A stretch of 64,000 nt of DNA from Bacteroidetes bacterium 2013_40CM_41_45 (GCA_002215675.1 NGFH01000009.1:361501-425500); one strand, 5' to 3'. Positions 24,648 to 32,995 are shown, numbered from the stretch's first letter. Notes: generated by a model from the letters alone, not told the origin. Translations and numbers: made by a program.

Positions 24648-27600
24648 ATGAAAAATGTATCAGTATTTACGGTCTTAACTCTTTGCACTCTTTCAGCATT
24701 TTCGCAGACAAAAATTACTTCCGCCACTCTCGGCATGATGGAAGCACGGCACATTGGCCCGGCTGTTATGAGCGGCCGCATCGCAGCCATTGATGCAGTT
24801 AATACGAATCCCCGCATTATTTATGTGGGAGCTGCGAGCGGTGGCGTGTGGAAGTCGCTCACCGGAGGAACAGTATGGAAACCCATCTTTGAAAAGTATA
24901 CTCAATCCATAGGTGCATTAACGATTGACCAGAATCATCCCGATACTATATGGGTGGGTACGGGTGAAAGCAATATGCGAAACAGTGTTTCGGTTGGCAC
25001 AGGATTATACCGCAGCACGGATGCAGGCGAGAACTGGACGAAAGTCGGATTAGACAGCACCGAACATATCAGCCGCATTGTGATTGACCCGCGCAATAGT
25101 AATGTGGTGTATGTTTCAGCGCCTGGTGCACTATGGGGCGACAGCAAACATCGCGGTTTGTACAAAACCACAGACGGAGGCGCAACGTGGGAAAAAATTC
25201 TTTACACAGATGAAAAAACCGGCTGCGCAGAAATCATAATGAACCCTAAGAATCCGGATATACTTTATGCAAGCATGTGGCAGTTCCGCAGAACGCCATA
25301 CTCTTTTAATTCAGGAGGAAAGGGAAGCGCATTGTATAAAAGCACCGATGCAGGAAAGACTTGGAAAAAAATTCAGAACGGTTTGCCTGATGGTGACTTC
25401 GGACGTATTGCGCTTAATATTGCGCCAAGTGAGCCGGATAAATTGTTCGCCATTGTAGAAGCTAAGAACACGGGACTTTATCTTTCAGATAACGGGGGAG
25501 AAACCTGGCGACAACAGAGTTCCACGTTCAATGTAAATGCGCGCCCGTTTTATTTCAGCGTCATAAAAGTAGACCCGAAAGATGCAAAGCGCGTGTACCG
25601 CCCTGCTTTTTCTTTTTCTATAAGCAGCGATGGCGGGCAGTCGTTTACCGAGGCATCGCAGGCGGGTGGATGGGTGCACGGTGATATGCATGCCCTGTGG
25701 ATTAATCCCGACAACACATCGCAGATGTACCTGGGAACCGATGGCGGTTTATATATGTCGATGGACAAAGGCAACAACTGGCTTTTCCTCAACAACCTCC
25801 CCGTATCGCAATTCTATCATGTGCAGATGGATAATGAAATTCCTTACAACGTTTATGGAGGTCTTCAGGATAACGGCTCGTGGATGGGCCCTTCACAGAG
25901 CATCAACGGCATTGAAAACCGCGACTGGGAAAACGTAGGCGGCGGTGACGGTTTCTGGGTGCAACCTGATAGAGTAGATAAGGATATTGTATATGTTGAA
26001 TCGCAGGGCGGAGAGGCATCGAGATATAACCGAAAAATAAATGAGAGCGCAAGCATTAAGCCGCAGCCGCTGACGGGTGAAAAGAAACTTCGCTTCAACT
26101 GGAATACGCCTGTTTATTCGAGTCCCACGAATCCTAAAACATTATACACGGGCGCCCAGTATCTCTATCGCAGTTATGATAAAGGTATATCATGGGAACG
26201 CATTTCGCTCGACCTTACTACCGATAATCCTGCAAAGCAAAACCAGGAAGAATCGGGCGGAGTTACCACAGATAATTCTGCGGCAGAAAATCACTGCACC
26301 ATATTTACCATCTGCGAGTCACCGCTCGATGAAAAATTAGTATGGGTGGGAACCGATGACGGCAACCTGCAGGTTACAACCGATGGCGGAAAAACATGGA
26401 CCAAAGTCAATACCAATATTTCCACTAAAGAAATGCCTGCGCAGTCGTGGGTAAGCAGCATAGAGGCAAGCCGCTACGATAAAAACACTGTATACGCCAC
26501 CTTCGACAACCATGCCTATGGTGACATGCACTCGTATGTTTTTAAATCCAACGACCTCGGTAAAACATGGAAAGCCCTTGCCACTATTGACTTGAAAGGA
26601 TACGCTCATAAAATTAAAGAAGACATCGTGAACAAGGACTTGCTCTTCCTCGGTACAGAGTCAGGATTATTTGTAACGTTTGATGGAGGCGCTTCATGGG
26701 CTGCGTTTACATCCAAGGTGCCGCCCGTTGCTGTGCGCGATATACAAATCCACAGCCGCACACAAGATTTGGTGCTCGCCACTCACGGCAGGGGAATCAT
26801 GATAGTGGATGATATTTCTCCTCTGAGAAAACTTACTCCCGAAATTATTAATGCCGATGCTGCGTTGCTTCCTTCGCGCCCGGTGCCATTGAGTAACGGG
26901 CATTTTGGCGGAGCGTTTCCCGGCGCCGGTGGATTTGTGGGCAGCAATCCGCCCGAAGAAGCCGTAATCCTGTATTATCTTAAAGACCGCGTAACCAGCG
27001 GAGACGTGAGAATAGAAATTTATGATAAGAACGGGACCCGCCTTGAATCCCTGGCAGGGACCAGGAGAAAAGGCATCAACAAACTGACATGGAACATGCG
27101 CATGCGCCCTCCGCGCACCGCTCTCGGTGTGCGCGTTGATTATGCAGGCTTTGTTTCTCCTCTTGTTGAAAAAGGAACATATACCGTAAAGTTGCTGGTA
27201 GGCGACAAGAAATATGATGGAAGTATTGAGCTGGCTGATGACCCGTTGCTTACTCATACCGCCGAGGACATGGCATTGCAGCGAAGCACCTCCATGAAGC
27301 TGTATGGCATGGTGGAAGACCTTGCTTATTTTACTGCGCGTGTTGTCGCCATGAAAGACACGCTGCATAAACGCGATACTCTGCTCACAGATAAAACGCT
27401 GAAGAAGAAAATTTCCGTTGCCGTAGATTCGCTCGAAAGCATACGCAAGCGGCTCATTGCAACCAAGGGTGGCACTGCCATAACAGGCGAGGAGCGCATA
27501 CGCGAGCGCCTCAGCGACCTCTTTGCAAACGTGGTCGGTTATCTCGGCAAGCCAACCGACTTGCAGCTGGAGCGCATGCGCTCTCTTGACAAAGAGTTTG

Positions 27601-27767
27601 GCGATGAAAAGAAAAAAGCAGACGACCTCTGGACAAAAAACATTACCGCCATTAACGCATCCCTCAGTGTAAAAAAACTTACGAATGAAAAAGTATACGT
27701 GCAGCTCACACCACCCTTAAAATGGCTCACCAAAGAAGAGTTTGATAAAACTGATACGAGGAAATAA
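24648..27767 (+). CDS. Sortilin/VPS10-like BNR-repeat beta-propeller protein
   Basis: 1039 aa. The signal peptide ends SAFSQ. Many Asp-box turns of the form S-x-D-x-G-x-T-W occur, for example STDAGENW, TTDGGATW, STDAGKTW, SDNGGETW, TTDGGKTW and SNDLGKTW, spaced 40-60 residues over positions about 50-720. They indicate two stacked propellers, as in sortilin N-terminal or xyloglucanase-type BNR proteins. The C-terminal 300 residues include a beta-sandwich (YLKDRVTSGDVRIEIYDKNG) and a helical tail. There is no T9SS tail or lipobox, so it is periplasmic or outer-membrane associated. Often annotated as a glycosyl hydrolase, but no catalytic residues can be named from here. Confidence 0.88.
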   Translation: MKNVSVFTVLTLCTLSAFSQTKITSATLGMMEARHIGPAVMSGRIAAIDAVNTNPRIIYVGAASGGVWKSLTGGTVWKPIFEKYTQSIGALTIDQNHPDTIWVGTGESNMRNSVSVGTGLYRSTDAGENWTKVGLDSTEHISRIVIDPRNSNVVYVSAPGALWGDSKHRGLYKTTDGGATWEKILYTDEKTGCAEIIMNPKNPDILYASMWQFRRTPYSFNSGGKGSALYKSTDAGKTWKKIQNGLPDGDFGRIALNIAPSEPDKLFAIVEAKNTGLYLSDNGGETWRQQSSTFNVNARPFYFSVIKVDPKDAKRVYRPAFSFSISSDGGQSFTEASQAGGWVHGDMHALWINPDNTSQMYLGTDGGLYMSMDKGNNWLFLNNLPVSQFYHVQMDNEIPYNVYGGLQDNGSWMGPSQSINGIENRDWENVGGGDGFWVQPDRVDKDIVYVESQGGEASRYNRKINESASIKPQPLTGEKKLRFNWNTPVYSSPTNPKTLYTGAQYLYRSYDKGISWERISLDLTTDNPAKQNQEESGGVTTDNSAAENHCTIFTICESPLDEKLVWVGTDDGNLQVTTDGGKTWTKVNTNISTKEMPAQSWVSSIEASRYDKNTVYATFDNHAYGDMHSYVFKSNDLGKTWKALATIDLKGYAHKIKEDIVNKDLLFLGTESGLFVTFDGGASWAAFTSKVPPVAVRDIQIHSRTQDLVLATHGRGIMIVDDISPLRKLTPEIINADAALLPSRPVPLSNGHFGGAFPGAGGFVGSNPPEEAVILYYLKDRVTSGDVRIEIYDKNGTRLESLAGTRRKGINKLTWNMRMRPPRTALGVRVDYAGFVSPLVEKGTYTVKLLVGDKKYDGSIELADDPLLTHTAEDMALQRSTSMKLYGMVEDLAYFTARVVAMKDTLHKRDTLLTDKTLKKKISVAVDSLESIRKRLIATKGGTAITGEERIRERLSDLFANVVGYLGKPTDLQLERMRSLDKEFGDEKKKADDLWTKNITAINASLSVKKLTNEKVYVQLTPPLKWLTKEEFDKTDTRK

Positions 27768-27795
27768 ACTTCTTTTAATCCCTGTTTCGCTAGCT

Positions 27796-27821
27796 GCAAC
27801 TCCCGGGTTGCACCCTGGGTG
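27796..27821. repeat. REP-like double palindrome
   Basis: GCAAC-tcccgg-GTTGC immediately followed by CACCC-T-GGGTG. Two adjacent short palindromes in the spacer after the propeller gene resemble REP elements of the kind mobilised by RAYT transposases. No transposase is present in this window. Confidence 0.5.
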
Positions 27822-27984
27822 ATGTTATTTTCTTAAATTCTGCAATTCAAAGTTTTTTATCATAAAAAGGGCCATCTCAGAATGTAATATTTGATGGCAT
27901 TTTGGGAAATCACCATTGTATTTTTTTCTTAGTATTGGATATAATGTAGGGATATTATATCTATCCCTTAAAGCAACAAAAGCC

Positions 27985-28986
27985 ATGAATTTATCTCAAA
28001 ATAAATCAAGGTTTACTTTAATCATCTACCTGGTGTTTTTGCAGGGGATATTGACATTGCATTGCCTTGGTGCATCCTACACAGCTTCAGCTAACGGCAA
28101 TTGGGATAATTCTTCAACATGGTCGTCAGGAAGAGCCCCTGCCGATAACGATACTATTACTATTCCGAGCGGCACAACCGTTTCATTGAATGTCATAACA
28201 TTACAGTATGTAAGTATGAAAATAATTGTTAACGGTGTGCTGCATTTTAATGGTGGAAAAAAGCTCCACATGTGCGAGGGGATAATAATAGTTAATTCAG
28301 GCGGGCAGCTGGAAGCAGACAATTCGGGAAGCAAGGTTGACATTTGCGGCAACCCGGCCTGGGACGGTGCAGACGGGGGAACAGGACCTTTAATCATCTC
28401 TGACCCTGCGCTGCCGGTTGAATTATTGTCTTTTACGGTAACTATAATCAATGATAATATACAATTGAACTGGGCTACAGCAAGCGAAACAAACAGTGAT
28501 TATTTTTCGGTAGAACGCTCTGATGATTTAATAACTTTTTCTGAAATCGGAAAGGTGAAAGGAGCAGGCAACAGCCATGTGAGGCAAGAATATAGTTTCG
28601 AAGACAGGCAGGCATTGTCCTCATGTTTATATTACAGGATAAAATTGGTTGACTTTGATGGTAACGTCCGTTTCACCGGAAAAACTATAAGCATAAAAGA
28701 CCGAAGCGATGATGCGGCAATTGTAATTTCTCCTAATCCCAATAACGGGCGAATCTTCACTCTCGACCTTTCAGCAATCAAAGACAAAGAAGTACTTATA
28801 AGCGTTATTGACAATTGCGGAAACTCGCTCTGGTCACAAGTTATGGATTTGCGTGCCCATGGAAACAACAAATTTATTTCCGTCAACACAAATACATATT
28901 TCACAACAGGGATTTATTCCATCCGTATCACGGGTCTTTCAGGGCAAACATGCAGGCGCTTTTGTATTGCCCGAAACGAGGAGTAA
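27985..28986 (+). CDS. Secreted protein with T9SS type A sorting domain
   Basis: 333 aa from the ATG at 27985 (MNLSQNKSRFTLIIYLVFL); an upstream in-frame start at 27916 would place extra residues before the signal peptide. After cleavage it begins ASYTASANGNWDNSSTWSSG, a beta-solenoid opening seen in G8-like domains (APADNDTITIPSGTTVSL, then GVLHFNGGKKL). A second beta domain follows PVELLSFTVTIINDNIQLNW, a very common linker region before Bacteroidota sorting tails. The C-terminus (ISPNPNNGRIFTLDLS to RRFCIARNEE) is the T9SS domain. The ligand is unknown. Confidence 0.85.
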   Translation: MNLSQNKSRFTLIIYLVFLQGILTLHCLGASYTASANGNWDNSSTWSSGRAPADNDTITIPSGTTVSLNVITLQYVSMKIIVNGVLHFNGGKKLHMCEGIIIVNSGGQLEADNSGSKVDICGNPAWDGADGGTGPLIISDPALPVELLSFTVTIINDNIQLNWATASETNSDYFSVERSDDLITFSEIGKVKGAGNSHVRQEYSFEDRQALSSCLYYRIKLVDFDGNVRFTGKTISIKDRSDDAAIVISPNPNNGRIFTLDLSAIKDKEVLISVIDNCGNSLWSQVMDLRAHGNNKFISVNTNTYFTTGIYSIRITGLSGQTCRRFCIARNEE

Positions 28987-29016
28987 ATAATTAAATAAAA
29001 TAATGTTCCATTTTTT

Positions 29017-29077
29017 CCTTCTCCTTCAGGAGAAGGTGTCCCGATATTTATCGGGACGCCTGCCTGCCGCAGGCAGG
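29017..29077. repeat. Triple-hairpin interspersed repeat
   Basis: Three perfect inverted repeats in series: CCTTCTCC-TTCA-GGAGAAGG (29017-29036), GTCCCGAT-ATTT-ATCGGGAC (29038-29057) and CCTGCCTGC-C-GCAGGCAGG (29059-29077). The third shares its arms with the repeat in the THUMP methyltransferase gene. It lies between a T9SS cargo gene and the channel gene. Apart from this element the 28987-29244 spacer shows only the -7 box at 29221. Confidence 0.88.
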
Positions 29078-29220
29078 GATGAGGTCTTAAATTTTTTGAA
29101 GCCCTCCGCTGTATCTCTCACAACCTCTTGTCCCGCTTTCACCTGCGCTACGCTTCGGTTCAATCGGGTCTATGCATAAAGGGAATTAACTCTCCCAATC
29201 CTTTAGTTACCGAACTTTTT

Positions 29221-29228
29221 TACTTTTG
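29221..29228 (+). promoter_or_regulatory. -7 box upstream of the ligand-gated channel gene
   Basis: TACTTTTG, a full TAnnTTTG match. Transcription would begin near 29233, very close to the candidate start codons at 29245 and 29257. The -33 region is poor. Confidence 0.55.
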
Positions 29229-29244
29229 AAGTGTGGACAATGAA

Positions 29245-30237
29245 ATGTTCGCTGCAATGCCTAAATTGAAAAAGAATCTTCTTCTTCTTGCTTTCTGCAT
29301 TTTAAATTCTTTCTTCTCTGGTTTCAAATCTTTTGCTGAGAGTGCTTATCCCGATACGGTTAAAACAGGAATTTATATTACCAGCATTCATGATATTGAT
29401 TTCAAGCAAAAGGAATACACGATTAATTTTTGGCTGTGGCTGAAATATAAAAATAAGGATTTTGATTTTTTGCATAACCTGGAAATACCGGAGGCAAAGT
29501 CTTTTACGCAGTCTTTCTCCACCGTAGATTCCTCTAATAACAGGATTTATGTTTTGATGAAACTGCAATGTGTAATGAAGGATTCATGGAGGATAAATAA
29601 ATTTCCTTTCGACCGCCAGACATTGCGGCTGACTATTGAAAACTCGCAGTTCGATTCAACATCATTAGTATTTGTAGTTGATACGCTTGGTGAACATTAC
29701 GGCCGCTTTACTTTAAACGGATGGAGTATTGACAAAGACAGCTTTAATATTTCAGTAAGGAACCAACCGTACAAAACAGCCTTTGGTGATGATTCCTATG
29801 ATAAGCCATATTCTGCCTACAGCGCATTCAGAGTAAAAATAAGAATTATACGGGAAGGAATCTGGACATCGTTCTGGAAAATATTCCTAGGAATGTACGT
29901 TGCTTTTATGATTGCCTTTGCTTGTTTTTACATTCATGCTGATAGTATTGAATCGCGTTTTAACCTGAGTGTGGGTTCCCTGTTCGCTGCAATAGGTAAC
30001 AAATACATTATTGATTCAGCGCTGCCTGATTCGGCTTCTCCAACATTAGTTGATACGCTGCACGGGCTCACCCTGCTTTTTATTTTTGCTGTGATTGCAT
30101 CCACTATATATGCTCTGAAGCTTATTAAGGAAAATAAAGTAAATGCAGCCAATAGGTTTGATGGAATTATAAGAAAGGTCTTGTTGGTGTGTTACGTTAT
30201 TCTAAACGTGTATTTTATTTTCAAAGCGATGGGTTAA
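29245..30237 (+). CDS. Pentameric ligand-gated ion channel homologue (Cys-loop receptor family)
   Basis: 330 aa from ATG 29245 (ATG 29257 is equally possible). A signal peptide (about residues 8-32) precedes an extracellular beta-sandwich domain. It contains WRINKFPFDRQTLRL, matching the FPFD-x-Q segment that is conserved in this family at the Cys-loop/M1 side. Four hydrophobic helices follow: M1 (SFWKIFLGMYVAFMIAFAC), M2 (LSVGSLFAAIGNKYIIDSAL), M3 (TLLFIFAVIASTIYAL) and M4 (VLLVCYVILNVYFIF). The proline-containing M2-M3 loop (LPDSASPTLVD) is like that of GLIC and ELIC. The two Cys of the eukaryotic loop are absent, as in other bacterial members. Ion selectivity and ligand are unknown. The M2 segment carries Asn and Lys. 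Confidence 0.8.
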   Translation: MFAAMPKLKKNLLLLAFCILNSFFSGFKSFAESAYPDTVKTGIYITSIHDIDFKQKEYTINFWLWLKYKNKDFDFLHNLEIPEAKSFTQSFSTVDSSNNRIYVLMKLQCVMKDSWRINKFPFDRQTLRLTIENSQFDSTSLVFVVDTLGEHYGRFTLNGWSIDKDSFNISVRNQPYKTAFGDDSYDKPYSAYSAFRVKIRIIREGIWTSFWKIFLGMYVAFMIAFACFYIHADSIESRFNLSVGSLFAAIGNKYIIDSALPDSASPTLVDTLHGLTLLFIFAVIASTIYALKLIKENKVNAANRFDGIIRKVLLVCYVILNVYFIFKAMG

Positions 30238-30291
30238 CGCAAGAGTGAGTAAATTAAAACTGTTGAGATAAAATAACAAAACTAGAATCCA

Positions 30292-30315
30292 AACATAAAA
30301 ACAAGCGAACAGAGT
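30292..30315 (+). repeat. Direct repeat flanking the nuclease module, left copy
   Basis: 24 bases (aacataaaaacaagcgaaca and gagt) identical to 31241-31264. Similarity continues weakly for about 15 nt (GGGTG-GT). The left copy is followed by a TACATTTG promoter box. Confidence 0.9.
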
Positions 30316-30328
30316 GATGGGTGGGTGG

Positions 30329-30336
30329 TACATTTG
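30329..30336 (+). promoter_or_regulatory. -7 box of the PD-(D/E)XK nuclease gene
   Basis: TACATTTG, a TAnnTTTG match 28 nt before the ATG at 30365 and just inside the left direct repeat. Confidence 0.5.
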
Positions 30337-30364
30337 GTAAGAAAAAAAGAAAAAATAAATTCCT

Positions 30365-30973
30365 ATGGCAAAATGCATTGTATGTGGTGATTACACAAAA
30401 TTTGAAGGCGGCTATTGCGCAGTTCATTATCGGGAAATGAAAACAAAAGGAACAGAAGTATTTATTCCAGACGATGAGGAAGGGTTGAGTGATAAGGAAT
30501 ATAATTTCCATTACAGCATGATTAAGGGGAGAATTGCTGAGACATTAATTCAGGAATTATTTCTCTCTCTTAAATATAATGTGTTTCGTTATGGAATGGA
30601 AAACACGATTCCCGGAATTATGGAACTTTTAAAGGGAGTGAGAAGCGAAGTGGCAAATGAAATAAGAAGAATGCCTGATTTTGTTATTCAGAATCCGAAA
30701 ACCAACGAAGTGTATTTTATAGAAGTAAAATTTCGTGCAAATGAAACGTTCACTCGAAAAGATTTACCAAAAGATTACGCATGGGAAAACTCCTACATTA
30801 TTGTAGTCTCTAAGAAACACATAAAGTGTGTTTCATTCAGAGAACTTGAAAAGGGAGAGGAAATAACACCTACATCAAGAAACTATCTAGGAAGTAGAAA
30901 AGAATTTGAACTTGACAAGAACACTATTATTGAGTTCTGTGATTTCGCTGTTGAATTTTTTAAAAGTGTTTGA
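30365..30973 (+). CDS. Zinc-finger protein with PD-(D/E)XK nuclease-like domain
   Basis: 202 aa. The N-terminus has a possible zinc knuckle, C-x2-C-x9-C-x2-H (residues 4-20). From residue about 55 a restriction-endonuclease fold is visible: a helix with the first Glu (GRIAETLIQELFLSLKY), then MPDFVIQNP and YFIEVKFR. These supply Glu, Asp and the E-x-K of the active site in the right order and spacing. Family members are restriction enzymes, Holliday-junction resolvases and DNA-repair or mobile-element nucleases. The exact role is unknown. The gene is AT-rich, lies between direct repeats, and is followed closely by a small Cys-rich protein. Confidence 0.75.
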   Translation: MAKCIVCGDYTKFEGGYCAVHYREMKTKGTEVFIPDDEEGLSDKEYNFHYSMIKGRIAETLIQELFLSLKYNVFRYGMENTIPGIMELLKGVRSEVANEIRRMPDFVIQNPKTNEVYFIEVKFRANETFTRKDLPKDYAWENSYIIVVSKKHIKCVSFRELEKGEEITPTSRNYLGSRKEFELDKNTIIEFCDFAVEFFKSV

Positions 30974-30984
30974 GTAGAAATCAG

Positions 30985-31230
30985 ATGAAAGAAATTCCCA
31001 TGATAAGAAAGATAAGATATACAGATATAAATACCCATCCAATAATAGTTGATGACTGCCCAATTAATATCAGGGTATTTCAATCAGGATATAAAATGGG
31101 TAAATCTTACGCTGATGTTTTTGATGATTGTTCTCACTGTCAATACTGTGCAAAGGTTGAACGTGGCATAAAAATGTTGGGAGACGTTCCCGTTGAAACC
31201 AATTATCTAAATGTTCATTGTAAAGGATAA
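30985..31230 (+). CDS. Small Cys-rich protein of unknown function, 81 aa
   Basis: I start it at the ATG at 30985 (MKEIPMIRKIRYTDI), 11 nt after the nuclease stop; ATG 31000 is an alternative and an overlapping TTG at 30970 is less likely. It contains Cys at CPIN and a cluster CSHCQYCAK plus a final HCKG, so it may bind a metal. No family is recognised. Close spacing suggests cotranscription with the nuclease. Confidence 0.6.
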   Translation: MKEIPMIRKIRYTDINTHPIIVDDCPINIRVFQSGYKMGKSYADVFDDCSHCQYCAKVERGIKMLGDVPVETNYLNVHCKG

Positions 31231-31240
31231 GTAAAAAAAC

Positions 31241-31264
31241 AACATAAAAACAAGCGAACAGAGT
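31241..31264 (+). repeat. Direct repeat flanking the nuclease module, right copy
   Basis: Identical over 24 nt to 30292-30315. The unit between the repeats is about 950 bp and contains just the nuclease and the Cys-rich gene. Confidence 0.9.
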
Positions 31265-31317
31265 AACGGGTGTGTAGTGCGCCTTTGTAAATAAAAATCT
31301 TTTTTTACCTTTACAAC

Positions 31318-31485
31318 TGTTTTGGTTCCGACTGAGTCGGATGAAAAGGGAATCCGGTTGAAATCCGGAGCAGTTCCCGCTGCTGTGAGTCCATTGAAAT
31401 GTTTCTGTTGCATTTGCCACTGTGCCGCATTAAGGCGCCACGGGAAGGGCCATAGAAACGGACAAGCCAGAAGACCTGCCACAAC
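31318..31485 (+). promoter_or_regulatory. Cobalamin (B12) riboswitch
   Basis: The conserved aptamer elements appear in order: GGGAATCCGGT-GAAATCCGG, the AGCAGTTCCCGCTGCTGTGA segment, TGCCACTG, CGGGAAGG and the B12 box AGCCAGAAGACCTGCC (31465-31480). Downstream there is a small hairpin CTGAA/TTCAG followed by TTTT (31494-31513) and another AGGGAA/TTTCCCT (about 31552-31567), which could form the expression platform. It lies 190 nt before the secreted propeller gene. Bound adenosyl- or methylcobalamin normally lowers expression of the downstream genes. Confidence 0.95.
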
Positions 31486-31674
31486 AAGAAAAGCTGAACC
31501 CACATTCAGTTTTCCATTTACGCTTCGGGAAAAAGGCGAAGGAGAAACGCAAGGGAATTGTTTCCCTGCTATTTCAATCTTCTTTTTCCCGTGTATGGTT
31601 GGTAAAAATTATTTGTAAACGGTTTGTATTTCCGTTGCGGTGGAACATCGGAGGCAGGCACAAAAACAAAAACA

Positions 31675-32991
31675 ATGAAAAGCAAAATGAAAAAAATGCT
31701 GCTCGTCCTGGCAATGTCAGGAGCAGCGCAGTTGTGCTTTGCACAGCTTACCGTCCATCGTGTGATTATTTTGAACGAGGGGCATTACGATTATGTAAAC
31801 GCTGTGCAGACGGTTCCGGTGACCATTGGCGCGTATGACCCGGCAACACAAATCTACAGCCAGTTTGGTGTGATTAACAATGCGCGGTTTGCAACGAATG
31901 TGATTACAGACGGCGCTTCCATCTATGCCGCCGCCGACAGCTTTATTGTTCGCTATGATATAGATACGTACCAGGTTCTTGCCACGGCAACGTTGCCCGG
32001 CGTGAGAAAGCTGGCTATATGGAATAACCAGCTTTTGGTTTCGCGGGGCGAATATATGGTAACATACAACTCTTATTTTTCAGTGTATGATAAGAACACG
32101 CTGCTTCCTGTTTACAGCTTGCCCGCCACTGCTAATGCGGGCCCGCAGTATGCTTCAGAAGGAATTGTGGTGACGAATGACAAAGCATACATTGCTATTA
32201 ACAATGGCTTTGAATGGGGAAATGAAAAAGGTTTAATTGGAATGGTTGACCTTCAGACGCAATCATATCTCGGAGAAATTGATTTGGGGCCAACGGGAAA
32301 AAATCCTGAATACATGGCGTTGAAGAATAACCAGCTCTTCACCGTAAACAACCGCGACTTTTCAGCGGCAAGCATCAGCGCTGTTGATTTGTCTTCATCT
32401 GCTGTCACAACGGTTGACCTTGGCATTACCAGCGGTTGCGGCGGTTCTGCGCTTGCGCTTAATGATATTTTTTACCAGCAATCGGGTAACGTAGACTTGA
32501 GAAAATTCAATACATCTACCTTGACGAATACAGGAACCGTTGCCATCAATAAAAACTTTTATGGCTTGGCTCACGATGCGGTCAACAATTTGCTGTATGC
32601 AGGTGAAACAGATTTTCTCACATGGGGAAAGATTTTTATTTACCAGTTGAACGGAACTGCGGTAGATTCTTTTAATGTAAGTGTATCACCGGGCAATATT
32701 GCTTTTGATGTGCGTAATTCAGCATCGGTAAATGAAAATAAATTTGAGAATGGTTTTTCTGTGTACCCGAACCCGGCAACGAATGAGTTATTGGTCATTG
32801 GTCATTGGTCATTAAGAAAAATTGCAATTGAAATTTATGATGAATTGGGACAAAAAGTCTTTTCTCAACCTCAAACCTCAAACCTCAAACCTCAAACGGT
32901 TATTGATATTTCCGGCTTGAATCGAGGAGTGTATGTGCTTTCTGTGACGGCTGACGGAAAATCTTTCACTAAAAAAATTGTAAAATACTAA
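31675..32991 (+). CDS. Secreted beta-propeller (YncE-like) with T9SS tail, B12-riboswitch controlled
   Basis: 438 aa from the ATG at 31675 (MKSKMKKMLLVLAMSG), although the frame is open to 31624. Signal peptide ends CFAQ. The body is a seven-bladed-propeller type: short beta blades such as QIYSQFGVINNARFATNVIT, GLIGMVDLQTQSYLGEIDLG and SISAVDLSSSAVTTVDLG. The sorting domain begins VYPNPATNEL and ends TKKIVKY. Position after a cobalamin riboswitch and the propeller fold suggest a surface cobalamin-binding protein analogous to BtuG of Bacteroides; this is inference. Two heptamer arrays (32791-32811 and 32863-32897) lie inside the sorting domain. The next gene follows after 4 nt. Confidence 0.85.
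   Translation: MKSKMKKMLLVLAMSGAAQLCFAQLTVHRVIILNEGHYDYVNAVQTVPVTIGAYDPATQIYSQFGVINNARFATNVITDGASIYAAADSFIVRYDIDTYQVLATATLPGVRKLAIWNNQLLVSRGEYMVTYNSYFSVYDKNTLLPVYSLPATANAGPQYASEGIVVTNDKAYIAINNGFEWGNEKGLIGMVDLQTQSYLGEIDLGPTGKNPEYMALKNNQLFTVNNRDFSAASISAVDLSSSAVTTVDLGITSGCGGSALALNDIFYQQSGNVDLRKFNTSTLTNTGTVAINKNFYGLAHDAVNNLLYAGETDFLTWGKIFIYQLNGTAVDSFNVSVSPGNIAFDVRNSASVNENKFENGFSVYPNPATNELLVIGHWSLRKIAIEIYDELGQKVFSQPQTSNLKPQTVIDISGLNRGVYVLSVTADGKSFTKKIVKY
32791..32811. repeat. 7-nt tandem repeat inside a T9SS sorting domain (TTGGTCA x3)
   Basis: Three perfect copies of ttggtca plus tt, in the coding sequence directly after the NPATNEL turn, encoding LVIGHWSL. Seven is not a multiple of three, so a gain or loss of one unit shifts the frame of the last 60 codons. 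Confidence 0.92.
32863..32897. repeat. 7-nt tandem repeat inside a T9SS sorting domain (CTCAAAC x4)
   Basis: Four perfect copies of ctcaaac (32870-32897) preceded by one degenerate unit tctcaac (32863-32869), coding QPQTSNLKPQT. A second, unrelated unit with the same period, 52 nt after the TTGGTCA array in the same gene. Confidence 0.92.
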
Positions 32992-32995
32992 TCAC

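Noticed and set aside
26694-27368. Long minus-strand open frame inside the sortilin-like gene.
   Set aside because: It is a shadow of the propeller gene, whose Asp-box repeats prove the plus-strand frame.
27781-27830. Insertion sequence suggested by the REP-like palindromes.
   Set aside because: No transposase, terminal repeats of IS type or target duplication can be seen; kept only as a short repeat.
30970-30984. TTG start overlapping the nuclease stop for the small Cys-rich gene.
   Set aside because: A normal ATG follows 15 nt downstream; the short TTG extension has no support.
31322-31618. 98-aa open frame upstream of the B12 operon.
   Set aside because: It lies within the cobalamin riboswitch and its expression platform, which explain the sequence.
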